Positions 17,933 through 27,127 of a DNA stretch of 64,000 nt are shown here, piece by piece. The translations under genes were made by a program, and so were the position numbers. Within the stretch, counting starts at the first letter, position 1; each line of letters begins with the position of its first letter. The notes beneath the pieces were generated by a model that was not told where the DNA came from, did no database searches, and worked only from the letters and a program-made list of their open reading frames with translations. The DNA is from Klebsiella planticola ATCC 33531 (GTDB taxonomy: Bacteria > Pseudomonadota > Gammaproteobacteria > Enterobacterales > Enterobacteriaceae). The stretch is from the NCBI RefSeq assembly GCF_000735435.1, contig NZ_JMPP01000041.1, positions 116,200 to 180,199 on the forward strand. The letters run 5' to 3'.

Positions 17933-18892
17933 TTAAAAACGGTATTCTCCGGCGACAAAGAAGCTATTACGTTCGTTAAAACCAAACTCGGTTAAGACGT
18001 TAAAGTTCTGTGTAATTTCATATTGCGCCCCCACCAGCATGTTCCACGGTGAAGAGAGCCGCTGCTTCACGTCAAACTTGCCCTGATCGTCTTTATTGAC
18101 CGCGGCAATGAGCGGCTGGAGTTCCGGCGGCATATGCAGATCGGAGAGATTGCCTTTGAACTCCTGCTGCACGTTCTGGTACATACTGCCCACCCAGATA
18201 CTTAAGTTTGACGGGCCAGCGATGCCTTGTAAATTAAAGCGATAGCCAATGCGCGGCGACACGGTAGTGGCCGAGATTTTACCGTCAAGGATATCGAAGT
18301 CGGTACGGGTATAGTTGGTATCGATCAGGCCGAACCAGTTGCCATAGCCGCCGGCGAGGGTAAACCCGGTTCCCCAGGTGGTGCCTTTAAAATCGAGCGC
18401 AAAATCAATATCCTGCAACTGTCCGTTTTCATGGAGTCGATGTACGGATCCGGCAATTATTCGGTCGATCCCGGTATATTTTGAGGGATCGGCGTCAACC
18501 GACACTTTTGATAGCGACGATCCGCTGGTATGCCCGGCGATGCCGTAGATATTTAAAAAAGGAAACACCCACATATCCAGACGCAGGTTCTCGGTCTTGC
18601 TCTTCTGCCGCGTATGTCCCGCATCGATGGCGAACATATCGCCCGGTATCGGATGATTTCCGAGCTTCAGTCCGGAAAAAGAGATACTGTCGACCAGGAT
18701 ATCCTGGCGAATATTCATATAGCTTAAATTAACCCCGAACGGCAGCGGGATCGAGTATCCACGCGCCCTTGCCTCATCACCCCAAATCGGAAAATAGCTG
18801 TCGTTACTGCTGCCGGAACTGTCGGTCGTGCTGGCCCCCCAGGCGGTGCCCGACGTTAACAACAACGTAAGTACGATTTTAGTCCATCTCAT
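17933..18892 (-). CDS. Outer-membrane beta-barrel protein
   Basis: 319 residues with a clear signal peptide (RWTKIVLTLLLTSGTAWGA, cleavage near residue 20). Amphipathic strands follow, including GTGFTLAGGYGNWFGLIDTNYTRTDF, PRIGYRFNLQG and NVLTEFGFNERNSFFVAGEYRF, and the protein ends in Phe. Strand spacing suggests a barrel of at least ten strands. The family is not one I can name. The gene lies 17 bp after the BamA-like gene and 46 bp before the DUF4056 gene, which suggests a three-gene envelope operon. Confidence 0.75.
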   Translation of the reverse strand: MRWTKIVLTLLLTSGTAWGASTTDSSGSSNDSYFPIWGDEARARGYSIPLPFGVNLSYMNIRQDILVDSISFSGLKLGNHPIPGDMFAIDAGHTRQKSKTENLRLDMWVFPFLNIYGIAGHTSGSSLSKVSVDADPSKYTGIDRIIAGSVHRLHENGQLQDIDFALDFKGTTWGTGFTLAGGYGNWFGLIDTNYTRTDFDILDGKISATTVSPRIGYRFNLQGIAGPSNLSIWVGSMYQNVQQEFKGNLSDLHMPPELQPLIAAVNKDDQGKFDVKQRLSSPWNMLVGAQYEITQNFNVLTEFGFNERNSFFVAGEYRF

Positions 18893-18909
18893 TTTTTTCT
18901 CATCTGACC

Positions 18910-20037
18910 TTAAAGTCCGGAACCCACATTAAAATAAAGCGCCTGTTCATGTTCGCTGAAGGCGATATCAATCCCCGTCTGTAATCCATACTGGCGCGCT
19001 ATCAGGTAGCGAAACCCGGTCCCCCACGCCACGTCGGTTTGCTCCCACAGAGAATGGGCTTCGTCAGCGGCGCTGCCGATACCGACAAACCCTTGCAGGA
19101 TCCAGCGCGGCTGAAATTCCCAGGCAAGCTGAGTCTGCGCCGTACTGACATAATCGCCCTGATAGCGGTAACGAGAAATCCCGCGTAATTCGATATACGG
19201 GCGAGCCATTGGCGTCAGGCGCTTATCATGGTGGGTCAACGACTGGTAGTTGCCAGCCACGGCGAGCGTCAGCGTGCGACTCAGTGGGATGTAGTATTTC
19301 CCATCTACAGAGAACTGATCGTAATGATAGTCGCCACCAAGCAATGAACGGAAAAATCGATACTCGCTTTGTACCGATAACCCCTTCTTAGGGTAGAAAA
19401 AATTATCCGTAGTGTCATATTCCGCCACCACGCCCAGCGCCGATGACGCGCTCTCCTGACCCAGCACCTGCTGCCAGACCCGATTAACGACCGGGTTATC
19501 GGCGGAAACCTCGGTTTTCGCATACACCTGAGAGGCGCCGACAAATATCGGCGTGTCGCCGACGCGAAACAGCAGTTTTTGCAGACCGCCATAGCCGCGG
19601 GTCTGCGAGTGGATAGCGGTATTTTTATTAAAACTGCTCAATCCGTCGGAATAGATATCCAGTTTAATATTGGCGTAGCCCAGCAGCACCAGATAGCGAA
19701 TACGGTCATTATTCCAGGTATGCCGGTGGCCGCCGCCGACGAACCAGGTCCCGTTCTGCGTTCCGCCGCCGCCAAAAGCGGTGATCGGCGGCGGAATAAA
19801 ATTATCGCCATCCCGCGTCCCTTTACCGTGCAAAAAGAGACCAAACAGCCCCCCGCCATAGCCCACCGCCGGCTCGGTTATCGCCATCGGCACCGGCAGG
19901 AATCCGTACGGGTTATCCTGCAGATAGCGGCTCATATCCAGCATGCCATCTTCGGGATCGAACAGTTCGGCGCAAGCGGCGGGAAGGGAAAGTGGCACGA
20001 GGAGCGCCAGCAATATGGTCGGTAGCGAAAACGTCAT
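18910..20037 (-). CDS. BamA/TamA (Omp85)-type surface-antigen barrel protein without POTRA domains
   Basis: About 375 residues from the ATG at 20037, with GGAGAG upstream; the longer frame adds an implausible N-terminus. The signal peptide is followed by ELFDPEDGMLDMSRYLQDNPYGFLPVPMAITEPAVGYGGGLFGLFLHG. The C-terminal barrel (bacterial surface antigen family) includes YFPKKGLSVQSEYRFF-like strands and IELRGISRYRYQGDYVSTAQTQLAWEF. POTRA domains are absent, so it is unlikely to assemble other barrels the way BamA does. It is the first gene of the presumed three-gene unit. Confidence 0.8.
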   Translation of the reverse strand: MTFSLPTILLALLVPLSLPAACAELFDPEDGMLDMSRYLQDNPYGFLPVPMAITEPAVGYGGGLFGLFLHGKGTRDGDNFIPPPITAFGGGGTQNGTWFVGGGHRHTWNNDRIRYLVLLGYANIKLDIYSDGLSSFNKNTAIHSQTRGYGGLQKLLFRVGDTPIFVGASQVYAKTEVSADNPVVNRVWQQVLGQESASSALGVVAEYDTTDNFFYPKKGLSVQSEYRFFRSLLGGDYHYDQFSVDGKYYIPLSRTLTLAVAGNYQSLTHHDKRLTPMARPYIELRGISRYRYQGDYVSTAQTQLAWEFQPRWILQGFVGIGSAADEAHSLWEQTDVAWGTGFRYLIARQYGLQTGIDIAFSEHEQALYFNVGSGL

Positions 20038-20254
20038 GCACTCTCCGGCGTCGTGATGGGTTCTGAATGCCCATGTAGCTGAAGAATAATGGGTTTCATG
20101 GTAATAAAAAATATATCCTATGGTGCCATGAACGACCAATTTTCGGTCGGCGGTTTTTTTTAATTCTGGACAAATTAGCCAGCGAAAAGGGCATAGAAAG
20201 CCAATTAGCTGTAGCAAAATTATGCCGGCGCTGAGTATTTAGCCACCCGGATGA

Positions 20255-20267
20255 GTGACAGTGTCAC
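20255..20267. repeat. Palindrome GTGACAGTGTCAC (copy 2 of 4)
   Basis: A perfect 13-bp palindrome in the region between the divergent BamA-like gene and the thiamine-salvage operon, about 70 bp before the TPP riboswitch. It is the only copy lying between divergent promoters rather than after a gene end. Confidence 0.7.
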
Positions 20268-20334
20268 ATAATCTGGCACGAATTCGCCCGCGGCCGGGAT
20301 TGTAATCAAAAAGTGAATGCCGTATAACATGGCG

Positions 20335-20417
20335 CAACCGAGGGGTGTCCCGTGAGGGCTGAGATGGCGTAAGCCGAACCCTTTGAACCTGATCTGGGTC
20401 ATGCCAGCGAAGGGACG
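20335..20417 (+). ncRNA. TPP (THI-box) riboswitch
   Basis: Conserved thi-box blocks are in order: GGGGTGTCC, GTGAGGGCTGAGATG, ACCCTTTGAACCTGATCTGG and GTCATGCCAGCGAAGGGA. It folds as the standard two-arm TPP aptamer and lies about 80 bp before tenA. TPP binding should switch off the downstream salvage operon. No strong terminator is visible between the aptamer and tenA, so control is probably at the AGGAGG site (20489-20494). Confidence 0.95.
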
Positions 20418-20498
20418 GGTCGGCAATTTTGCCAGTTTACCGCCATTGCCTGTTCATACTTCCGCACACCCGGATCTCCCCCGCAATCAGGAGGTCCT

Positions 20499-21191
20499 GT
20501 GATTCTGCCGATCTTTACCCAGGGTATTTATGGTCGTCTGCGCCAGCAGGCGGGATGCGACTGGGAACAATACGTTGCCCATCCTTTTCTCCGCCAGCTT
20601 GCCGAGGGTACCCTGCCCGAACGCGCCTTCCGCCGCTATCTGACTCAGGACTACCTGTTCCTGATCCACTTTGCCCGTAGCTATGCCCTGTTGGTCAGCA
20701 AACTGCGCACGCTCCCGGAGATGCGCGCCGCGGCCGCCTCAATGAACGCGATTCTTGGCGAACTGCCGCTGCACGTCGGCTATTGCGCGGGCTGGGGGCT
20801 GGACGAAGCGACAATGGCCGCCGAAAGCGAAGCGCCGGAGACGGTGAACTATACCCGCTACGTGCTGGATATCGGTCACTCCGGCGATGCGCTCGATCTG
20901 CTGGTGGCGCTGATGCCCTGCGTGGCAGGCTATGCGGAAATCGGCCTCGGATTGCTCGACAATCCGGCCACCCGACTCACCGACAACCCCTATGCCTCCT
21001 GGATCCGTAACTACGGCGATGCGGGCTATCTTGACGGCGTCACGGCGGCAATCGATCTGCTGGAGCGCGTCTGGCAGCAGCGCGGCGCCGAATCGCGCGT
21101 CGCAGAGCTGAGCGCCATCTTCACCACGGCCACCCGTCTGGAAGCCAACTTCTGGCAGATGGGACTGAATGCCGCGGCGGTCGCTCAGTGA
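20499..21191 (+). CDS. tenA: Aminopyrimidine aminohydrolase TenA (thiaminase II)
   Basis: 230 residues, GTG start 4 bp after an AGGAGG site. TenA hydrolyses degraded thiamine pyrimidines (formyl-aminopyrimidine products) to HMP for thiamine re-synthesis. It is the cysteine class: the nucleophile is Cys141 in DLLVALMPCVAGYAEIG, with the Glu/Tyr-rich surrounding helices. It is first in a TPP-riboswitch operon and overlaps thiZ by 4 bp, consistent with salvage of imported pyrimidine. Confidence 0.93.
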   Translation: MILPIFTQGIYGRLRQQAGCDWEQYVAHPFLRQLAEGTLPERAFRRYLTQDYLFLIHFARSYALLVSKLRTLPEMRAAAASMNAILGELPLHVGYCAGWGLDEATMAAESEAPETVNYTRYVLDIGHSGDALDLLVALMPCVAGYAEIGLGLLDNPATRLTDNPYASWIRNYGDAGYLDGVTAAIDLLERVWQQRGAESRVAELSAIFTTATRLEANFWQMGLNAAAVAQ

Positions 21192-21916
21192 CGGCTCCGA
21201 CTATTGCGGTGCGGGAATTAAGCCTGCGCTTCGGCTCGCGGGTCATTTTTGACAAGTTGTCGTTTGATATTCCCGCTGGAGAGTGGGTTTCGCTGCTGGG
21301 GGCCAGCGGTGCCGGAAAAACCAGCCTGCTGCGAATTATCGCCGGACTGGCCGCCCCCACCCACGGTCAGGTTCAGGCCAGCGACGGTCGCCCGCTGGCC
21401 CCTCGTCTGGCCTGGATGGGGCAAAAGGATCTGCTCTATCCGTGGCTAAGCGTGCGCGACAACGTGGCGCTTGGCGCCCGCCTGCGCGGAGAGCGCGTCG
21501 ATCGGCAGCGGGTTGCGACGCTATTAGAGCAGGTGGGTCTCAGCCACTGCGCCGACGATCGTCCGGCGTCGCTCTCCGGCGGCATGCGTCAGCGGGCGGC
21601 GCTGGCGCGCACGCTGTATGAAGATCGGCCGATCGTGTTAATGGATGAGCCTTTTTCTGCGCTGGACACCCTCACCCGCACGCGTATCCAGACCCTGGCA
21701 GCGGAACTGTTGACTCAGCGTACGGTGGTGCTGATTACCCACGACCCGATGGAAGCCTGCCGGCTCAGCCATCGCCTGCTGGTGCTCTCGCCGCCGCCAG
21801 GCGGCATTGATGACTCCCATCATCTGACGGGGATACCGCCGCGGGCGCCGGACGATCCGGTGCTGCTGAAGGGACAAGCCGCGCTGCTGCAACAGCTGAT
21901 GAGGGCCAACGGATGA
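21188..21916 (+). CDS. thiZ: Thiamine-pyrimidine ABC transporter ATPase ThiZ
   Basis: 242 residues. Walker A is GASGAGKTS, the signature LSGGMRQRAALARTL, Walker B IVLMDEPFSALD and the switch region LITHDPMEA. It belongs to the nitrate/sulfonate/taurine/thiamine-precursor ATPase group. Its ends overlap tenA and thiX by 4 bp. Its role follows from the TPP riboswitch and the neighbouring tenA and thiY-type genes. Confidence 0.9.
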   Translation: MTAPTIAVRELSLRFGSRVIFDKLSFDIPAGEWVSLLGASGAGKTSLLRIIAGLAAPTHGQVQASDGRPLAPRLAWMGQKDLLYPWLSVRDNVALGARLRGERVDRQRVATLLEQVGLSHCADDRPASLSGGMRQRAALARTLYEDRPIVLMDEPFSALDTLTRTRIQTLAAELLTQRTVVLITHDPMEACRLSHRLLVLSPPPGGIDDSHHLTGIPPRAPDDPVLLKGQAALLQQLMRANG

Positions 21917-22653
21917 GAGGGAAACTTTTCCGCGGCGGCGTCGTGTTCTGCGGCCTGCTGATATTTTGGTGGCTGCTCAGTCGCAGCGGTATCCCTGCAT
22001 TCCTGCTGCCGTCGCCATCGGCAGTGGCTGCCGCCCTGTGGAACAACCGCAGCTGGCTGGGCTGGCACACGCTGGTTACCTTGAGCGAGATCCTCAGTGG
22101 CCTGACGCTCGGGGTGCTGCTCGGCGTGGTGTTGGCCCTGTGCATGATGATCTCGCCGCGCCTACAGCGCTGGCTGATGCCGCTGGTGCTGACCAGCCAG
22201 GCGATTCCGGTTTTCGCCCTCGCCCCGCTGCTGGTGCTGTGGTTTGGCTTCGGGATGAGCGCCAAAGTGATGATGGCGGTTCTGGTGATTTTCTTCCCCG
22301 TGACGTCGGCATTTTTTGACGGCCTGCGGCGGGTCAATCACGACTACCTCGATCTGGCCCGTACGATGGGCGCCTCGTCAGGAGCGCAGCTCCGACATGT
22401 TCGCCTGATGGCCGCCCTGCCGGCGCTGGGTTCCGGCCTGCGAATGGCCGCTGCCGTGGCGCCAATCGGCGCGATCATCGGCGAATGGGTCGGTTCCGCC
22501 GAAGGACTGGGCTATGTGATGCTCAATGCGAACGCGCGCATGCAAACCGATGTCTGCTTTGCGGCGCTGTTTATTTTAGTACTGCTGACCATTCTGCTAT
22601 GGCTGGCAGTGGATGCTCTATTACACCGGCTGATCAACTGGACACCGGAATAA
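21913..22653 (+). CDS. thiX: Thiamine-pyrimidine ABC transporter permease ThiX
   Basis: 246 residues with about six membrane segments. The binding-protein-dependent permease signature is FFDGLRRVNHDYLDLARTMGASSGAQLRHVRLMAALP, the EAA loop that docks to ThiZ. The GAIIGEWVGSAEGLGYVMLNANARMQTD segment is typical of the taurine/thiamine-precursor permease group. Translationally coupled to thiZ; thiY begins 9 bp downstream. Confidence 0.9.
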   Translation: MRGKLFRGGVVFCGLLIFWWLLSRSGIPAFLLPSPSAVAAALWNNRSWLGWHTLVTLSEILSGLTLGVLLGVVLALCMMISPRLQRWLMPLVLTSQAIPVFALAPLLVLWFGFGMSAKVMMAVLVIFFPVTSAFFDGLRRVNHDYLDLARTMGASSGAQLRHVRLMAALPALGSGLRMAAAVAPIGAIIGEWVGSAEGLGYVMLNANARMQTDVCFAALFILVLLTILLWLAVDALLHRLINWTPE

Positions 22654-22662
22654 GGAATAATC

Positions 22663-23598
22663 ATGCGTAAACCCGTTTTCACCGCCATCACATTAACCGC
22701 GCTTATCAGCGGACAGGCGATGGCCAACGAGAAGCTGACCCTGGTGCTGGACTGGTACATCAACCCGGACCATGCGCCGATTATGGTGGCGGAACAGATT
22801 GGCGCCTTTAAAGCGCAAGGACTGGACGTTAAGATCGTCCCGCCGTCTGACCCGGCCCTGCCGCCGCGTCTGGTGGCCGCCGGTCAGGCGGATCTGGCTA
22901 TCACCTATCAGCCGCAGGTGCACTTTTTCGCCGATGAGGGTCTGCCGCTGGTGCGGGTCGGTACCTTGATTAACTCGCCGTTGAACACGGTCATCGCCCT
23001 GGATAAAAGCATCAAAACCCCTGCTGACCTGAAAGGCAAAAAAGTCGGCTATTCGGTCAGCGGTATCGAGCAGGCTACGCTGGCGACGATGGCGCAACAT
23101 GCCCATATCGATCCGCAAAGCATCAAGCTGATTAACGTCAATTTCCAGTTGACCAGCGCCCTGTTGGCCGGCCAGGTTGACGCGGTGATTGGCGGCTATC
23201 GTAATATTGAAGCGCTGGAGCTCAAGCTGCAGGGTAAAGACCCGCAGGTGATGAATGTCGAAGATTTCGGCGTTCCGGCCTACGACGAGCTGGTGATTGT
23301 CGCCAATCGCGATGAAATTCACGCGGCCAAAATCAAAAAGTTCCTCGTCGCGCTGCAGGAGGGAGTGACCTATCTGCGAGCGCATCCGCAGGAAACCTGG
23401 CAGGCTTTTGCCGCCGCTCATCCGGAGCTGAATACCGAACTGAACCAGCAGGCCTGGCAGCAGACGGCCCCCCTGTTTGCCGGCAATCCCGCGGCGCTGG
23501 ATAAGGCCCGCTACGAGGCTTATGAACAGTTTTTATATAACAACAAGTTGGTTAAAAAAATCACACCTTTAACTCATTATGCGGTCGAACTGCATTGA
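22663..23598 (+). CDS. thiY: Periplasmic thiamine-pyrimidine binding protein ThiY
   Basis: 311 residues with a signal peptide (KPVFTAITLTALISGQAMA, cleavage about residue 21). It is of the NMT1/THI5-like family, with LVLDWYINPDHAPIMVAEQIGAFKAQGLDVKIVPPSDPALPPRLVAAGQADLAI near the N-terminus. This family binds N-formyl-4-amino-5-aminomethyl-2-methylpyrimidine or HMP for import. It is last in the TPP-controlled operon and is followed by a hairpin. Confidence 0.9.
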   Translation: MRKPVFTAITLTALISGQAMANEKLTLVLDWYINPDHAPIMVAEQIGAFKAQGLDVKIVPPSDPALPPRLVAAGQADLAITYQPQVHFFADEGLPLVRVGTLINSPLNTVIALDKSIKTPADLKGKKVGYSVSGIEQATLATMAQHAHIDPQSIKLINVNFQLTSALLAGQVDAVIGGYRNIEALELKLQGKDPQVMNVEDFGVPAYDELVIVANRDEIHAAKIKKFLVALQEGVTYLRAHPQETWQAFAAAHPELNTELNQQAWQQTAPLFAGNPAALDKARYEAYEQFLYNNKLVKKITPLTHYAVELH

Positions 23599-23610
23599 GT
23601 AACCATACTG

Positions 23611-23637
23611 CTGACGGAAGAATTTCCGTCAGCTACT
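23611..23637 (+). terminator. Stem-loop ending the thi operon
   Basis: A perfect 9-bp stem CTGACGGAA/TTCCGTCAG with a 4-nt loop starts 12 bp after the thiY stop. The following U-tract is weak (CTACTTTA), so termination efficiency is uncertain. Confidence 0.6.
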
Positions 23638-23723
23638 TTAGCGAAGCGGTAATAAAACCCGGCAGTTTCCCTCACTAAGAATTACACTTTTAATGGTTTT
23701 ATAACACTTTAAATAAATCATAT

Positions 23724-23747
23724 AAATCAATGTATTACCATTGATTT
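23724..23747. promoter_or_regulatory. 24-bp inverted repeat upstream of dat-ddc
   Basis: AAATCAATG-N6-CATTGATTT has perfect 9-bp arms. It lies about 45 bp upstream of the predicted -35 box of dat, in an AT-rich stretch. This is a good candidate operator for an unidentified regulator. Confidence 0.55.
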
Positions 23748-23791
23748 GCGTTGTGTAAAAATAACGTAAAAATACCTCAATAAATAAAACA

Positions 23792-23820
23792 TTGAATGAC
23801 GATTTAAAAAGCCATATATT
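23792..23820 (+). promoter_or_regulatory. Sigma-70 promoter for dat-ddc
   Basis: TTGAAT and TATATT are separated by exactly 17 bp, predicting transcription from about 23827, roughly 78 bp before the start codon. The region from thiY to dat (about 300 bp) is otherwise AT-rich and non-coding. Confidence 0.6.
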
Positions 23821-23904
23821 GTGCGCGCTTTATGAATGGCGATTCATTTTCTAAAACCAATTATTCAACCAGTGTTCAACCGTAACGCTGGTTGTGGGAG
23901 TGAT

Positions 23905-25290
23905 ATGATGACGGATAAAGTCCGTATTGATACTTTAAGTGCAGATTTATTGGACGCGAACAACGAAACCTTTTTGGCCCGTCAGGCTGAATTCGAATCG
24001 AACGTCAGGAGTTACCCGCGCAAGCTGCCTCTGGCTATCGCAAAAGCGGAAGGCGTGTGGTTAACCGATGCGGATAACAAACAGTACCTGGATTGCCTTG
24101 CCGGCGCGGGTACCCTCGCTCTTGGTCACAACCACCCTGATGTGCTGCAAAGCATCCAAAGTGTCATTACCAGCGGCTTGCCGTTACATACCCTCGATCT
24201 GACTACCCCGTTAAAAGATCGCTTCTCCGAATACCTGCTCTCATTACTGCCGGGAGAAGGTAAAGAATATTGCCTGCAGTTCACCGGCCCGTCCGGCGCT
24301 GACGCCGTAGAAGCGGCGCTGAAGCTGGCGAAAAAATACACCGGCCGTTCTTCGGTTATTAGCTTCTCCGGTGGCTACCACGGTATGACCCACGGCGCGC
24401 TGTCGGTAACCGGCAACCTGTCACCGAAAGAAGCGGTCAATGGCATGATGCCAGAAGTGCAGTTTATGCCCTATCCGCATCAGTACCGCTGCCCGCTGGG
24501 TATCGGCGGCGAAGCGGGCGTGAAAGCGCTGACCTACTACTTCGAAAACCTGATCAACGACGTGGAAAGCGGCGTGCGTAAACCGGCGGCGGTGATCCTC
24601 GAAGCCGTTCAGGGCGAAGGCGGTGTGAACCCGGCTCCGGTTGAGTGGTTGCAGCGCATCCGCAAAGTGACTCAGGAACACGGCATTCTGCTGATCATCG
24701 ACGAAGTTCAGGCTGGCTTTGCCCGTACCGGTAAGCTGTTTGCCTTCGAACACGCCGGCATTGAGCCGGACATTATCGTGATGTCGAAAGCCGTCGGCGG
24801 CGGTCTGCCGCTGGCCGTTCTGGGTATCAAGAAGCAGTTTGATGCCTGGGAACCGGGCCACCATACCGGCACCTTCCGCGGCAACCAGCTGGCGATGGCC
24901 ACCGGCTTGACCACCCTGCGTCACCTGAAAGATAACGATATTGCTGGCAAAGTGGCCGCGCAGGGCGAATGGCTGAAAGGCAAACTGGCCGATATGCAGA
25001 AGCGTTTCCCGGTCATGGGTCACATTCGCGGTCTGGGTCTGATGATCGGGATTGAGATCGTCAACCCGAACGGCGAGCAGGATCATATGGGCTGCTACCC
25101 GGCTGACGGCGCGCTGTCCGCCCTGCTACAGAAGAAATGTTTCGAAGCGGGCCTGATCCTCGAACGCGGTGGCCGCGGCGGCTGCGTCCTGCGTCTGCTG
25201 CCGTCGCTGCTGATCAGCAACGCCGAGCTGGAAATTTTCCTCGACAAATTTGAACAGGCCATGCTGGCCGCCGGTGTCAAACCGGTCTGA
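23905..25290 (+). CDS. dat: Diaminobutyrate--2-oxoglutarate aminotransferase
   Basis: About 461 residues from the ATG at 23905 (or 23908), preceded by GGGAG; the longer frame from 23836 has no site. It is a class-III PLP aminotransferase with the PLP lysine at about residue 295 in [16 protein letters not shown] and ligands in [16 protein letters not shown]. It makes L-2,4-diaminobutyrate from aspartate semialdehyde and glutamate. The partner ddc starts 18 bp downstream; together they give 1,3-diaminopropane, known in Acinetobacter and some Klebsiella relatives. Symbols follow Acinetobacter usage. Confidence 0.92.
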   Translation: MMTDKVRIDTLSADLLDANNETFLARQAEFESNVRSYPRKLPLAIAKAEGVWLTDADNKQYLDCLAGAGTLALGHNHPDVLQSIQSVITSGLPLHTLDLTTPLKDRFSEYLLSLLPGEGKEYCLQFTGPSGADAVEAALKLAKKYTGRSSVISFSGGYHGMTHGALSVTGNLSPKEAVNGMMPEVQFMPYPHQYRCPLGIGGEAGVKALTYYFENLINDVESGVRKPAAVILEAVQGEGGVNPAPVEWLQRIRKVTQEHGILLIIDEVQAGFARTGKLFAFEHAGIEPDIIVMSKAVGGGLPLAVLGIKKQFDAWEPGHHTGTFRGNQLAMATGLTTLRHLKDNDIAGKVAAQGEWLKGKLADMQKRFPVMGHIRGLGLMIGIEIVNPNGEQDHMGCYPADGALSALLQKKCFEAGLILERGGRGGCVLRLLPSLLISNAELEIFLDKFEQAMLAAGVKPV

Positions 25291-25308
25291 GTGGAGCGAG
25301 TGACCGCA

Positions 25309-26781
25309 ATGTCCAAATTGAATCCGATTCTTGCTGCTTCGCCGCAAAGTATTGAGGCTTATCAGCAGGCGATCGCCCAGACCAGCCAGGCCGTCGCGCA
25401 ATGGTTGCAGCAGCCTGAGATGTATCAAGGTAAAAGCGTCGCCGAACTGCGCGAGCGCATTACCCTTGAGTTCACCGAGCAGGGTCTGGGTAACCAGGCG
25501 GCGATTGAACGTGCGATCGAGTACTTCCTGAAAGACAGCCTGTCGGTACATCACCCGCAGTGCGTGGCGCATCTGCACTGTCCGAGCCTGGTGGTTAGCC
25601 AGGCGGCGGAAGTGCTGATTAACGCCACCAACCAGAGCATGGACTCCTGGGACCAAAGCCCGTCGGCGACCATCATTGAGATGAAGCTGATCGAATGGCT
25701 GCGTGCTCAGGTCGGTTACCCGGCCGGCGACGCCGGCGTCTTCACCAGCGGCGGCACCCAAAGCAACCTGATGGGGCTGATGCTGGCGCGCGATGCCTTC
25801 TTCGCTCGTCAGGGGCACTCCATCCAGCAGGACGGTCTGCCGGGTGACGTGCGTCAGTATAAAGTGCTGTGCTCTGAAAATGCCCACTTCTCAGTGCAGA
25901 AGAACATGGCGCTGATGGGCCTCGGCTACCGCGCCGTGACGCTGGTGAAAACCGACGAATTTGCGCGGATGGACGTCGCTGACCTGAAAGCGAAAATTGC
26001 CGAAGCGCAGGCTAACGGCGAGCAGATCATGGCGATCGTCGCCACCGCCGGCACTACCGACGCGGGCGCTATCGACCCACTGCGTGCTATCGCCGGCGTA
26101 GCGGCGGAACATCAGATCTGGCTGCACGTGGATGCGGCATGGGGCGGCGCGCTGCTGCTTTCTGAGCAGTACCGCGACTATCTGGACGGCATTGAGTGCG
26201 TGGACTCCATTACCCTGGACTTCCACAAACAGTTCTTCCAGACCATCAGCTGCGGCGCGTTCCTGTTAAAAGACGCGCGCCACTACGAGCTGATGCGCTA
26301 CCAGGCGGCCTATCTGAACTCCGAGTTCGATGAAGAACACGGCGTGCCGAATCTGGTCTCCAAATCGCTGCAGACCACCCGCCGTTTCGATGCCCTGAAG
26401 CTGTGGATGGGTCTGGAAGCGCTGGGTCAGAAACAGTACGCGGAGATCATCGATCATGGCGTGACCATGGCGAAAAACGTCGCGCAATACGTTACATCTC
26501 AGCCGACGCTGGAGCTGGTCATGCAGCCGCAGCTGGCGAGCGTGCTGTTCCGCTCTCGTCCGGCGCAGATGGCCGGCAGCGATGATGCCGCTATCGCCCT
26601 GCTCAACCAACGCGTCGGGGATGCGCTGCTCGATTCCGGTCGGGCAAACGTCGGGGTGACCGAGCACAACGGCATGACCTGCCTGAAGCTGACGCTGCTG
26701 AACCCGATCGTGACGCTTGAGGACGTGAAGGTACTGCTGAATCTGGTGGAGCGCACCGCGCAGGAATTGCTGGCGAAGTAA
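25309..26781 (+). CDS. ddc: L-2,4-diaminobutyrate decarboxylase
   Basis: About 490 residues. It is a group-II PLP decarboxylase with the PLP lysine about Lys307 in SITLDFHKQFFQTISCG. The cofactor strand is IWLHVDAAWGGALLL, and GVFTSGGTQSNLMGLMLARDAF binds the phosphate. The ATG at 25309 has GGAGCGAG upstream; a GTG at 25291 is also in frame. It decarboxylates L-2,4-diaminobutyrate to 1,3-diaminopropane, completing the two-gene pathway. A strong terminator follows. Confidence 0.93.
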   Translation: MSKLNPILAASPQSIEAYQQAIAQTSQAVAQWLQQPEMYQGKSVAELRERITLEFTEQGLGNQAAIERAIEYFLKDSLSVHHPQCVAHLHCPSLVVSQAAEVLINATNQSMDSWDQSPSATIIEMKLIEWLRAQVGYPAGDAGVFTSGGTQSNLMGLMLARDAFFARQGHSIQQDGLPGDVRQYKVLCSENAHFSVQKNMALMGLGYRAVTLVKTDEFARMDVADLKAKIAEAQANGEQIMAIVATAGTTDAGAIDPLRAIAGVAAEHQIWLHVDAAWGGALLLSEQYRDYLDGIECVDSITLDFHKQFFQTISCGAFLLKDARHYELMRYQAAYLNSEFDEEHGVPNLVSKSLQTTRRFDALKLWMGLEALGQKQYAEIIDHGVTMAKNVAQYVTSQPTLELVMQPQLASVLFRSRPAQMAGSDDAAIALLNQRVGDALLDSGRANVGVTEHNGMTCLKLTLLNPIVTLEDVKVLLNLVERTAQELLAK

Positions 26782-26852
26782 CATCCTTGAGCGGGACGGT
26801 AGTTGACTGCCGCCCCGCTCAACACTCTTTGTGGCGAAACTTGCTGAAAAAA

Positions 26853-26880
26853 GCCGATAACTGACCTTATCGGCTTTTTT
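26853..26880 (+). terminator. Rho-independent terminator of dat-ddc
   Basis: A perfect 8-bp stem GCCGATAA/TTATCGGC with a 6-nt loop is followed by TTTTTT. An A-run before the stem gives a mirrored terminator on the other strand. A second GC-rich hairpin (GAGCGGG/CCCGCTC) lies just before it, at about 26788-26820. Confidence 0.9.
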
Positions 26881-26905
26881 ATCTCGCTCTGCGGACCAGA
26901 AATAA

Positions 26906-26918
26906 GTGACACTGTCAC
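26906..26918. repeat. Palindrome GTGACACTGTCAC (copy 3 of 4)
   Basis: A perfect 13-bp palindrome about 25 bp after the dat-ddc terminator, identical in core to the copy at 3554. Confidence 0.7.
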
Positions 26919-27004
26919 GATTAAATTACTGACCGGGCTACTGATGAGCTGTCAGGCCATCCTCTGACCGCTGCAACGCAGCGCCAGCGAGACTTTTACC
27001 CCAC

Positions 27005-27127
27005 TCAGGCTCTCGCCTCTTGTAACAACTGCTGGATCATCTTCTCCTGCTGCACATAGTCCCCTTCGCCAAAAGCGGTGTAGCGCAGCTTGCCCTTTGC
27101 ATCAGCAGGCCAATACTGAGGAGAGTT
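27005..27127 (-). pseudogene. Open-frame tail of an unidentified protein
   Basis: On the minus strand a frame one base off that of the adjoining hydrolase fragment reads NSPQYWPADAKGKLRYT and on through AFGEGDYVQQEKMIQQLLQEARA to a stop. It has the character of a genuine C-terminus. No start codon or ribosome binding site is present, and I cannot identify the parent protein. It may be a deletion scar joining two genes or the frameshifted end of the hydrolase; the first seems likelier because its sequence is unlike an alpha/beta-hydrolase C-terminus. Confidence 0.4.

Noticed and set aside
20275..20290. TGGCACG motif on the plus strand resembling a sigma-54 -24 box before tenA
   Set aside because: The -12 part reads CGCCC; the GC doublet is at the wrong spacing, so it does not fit an RpoN promoter.
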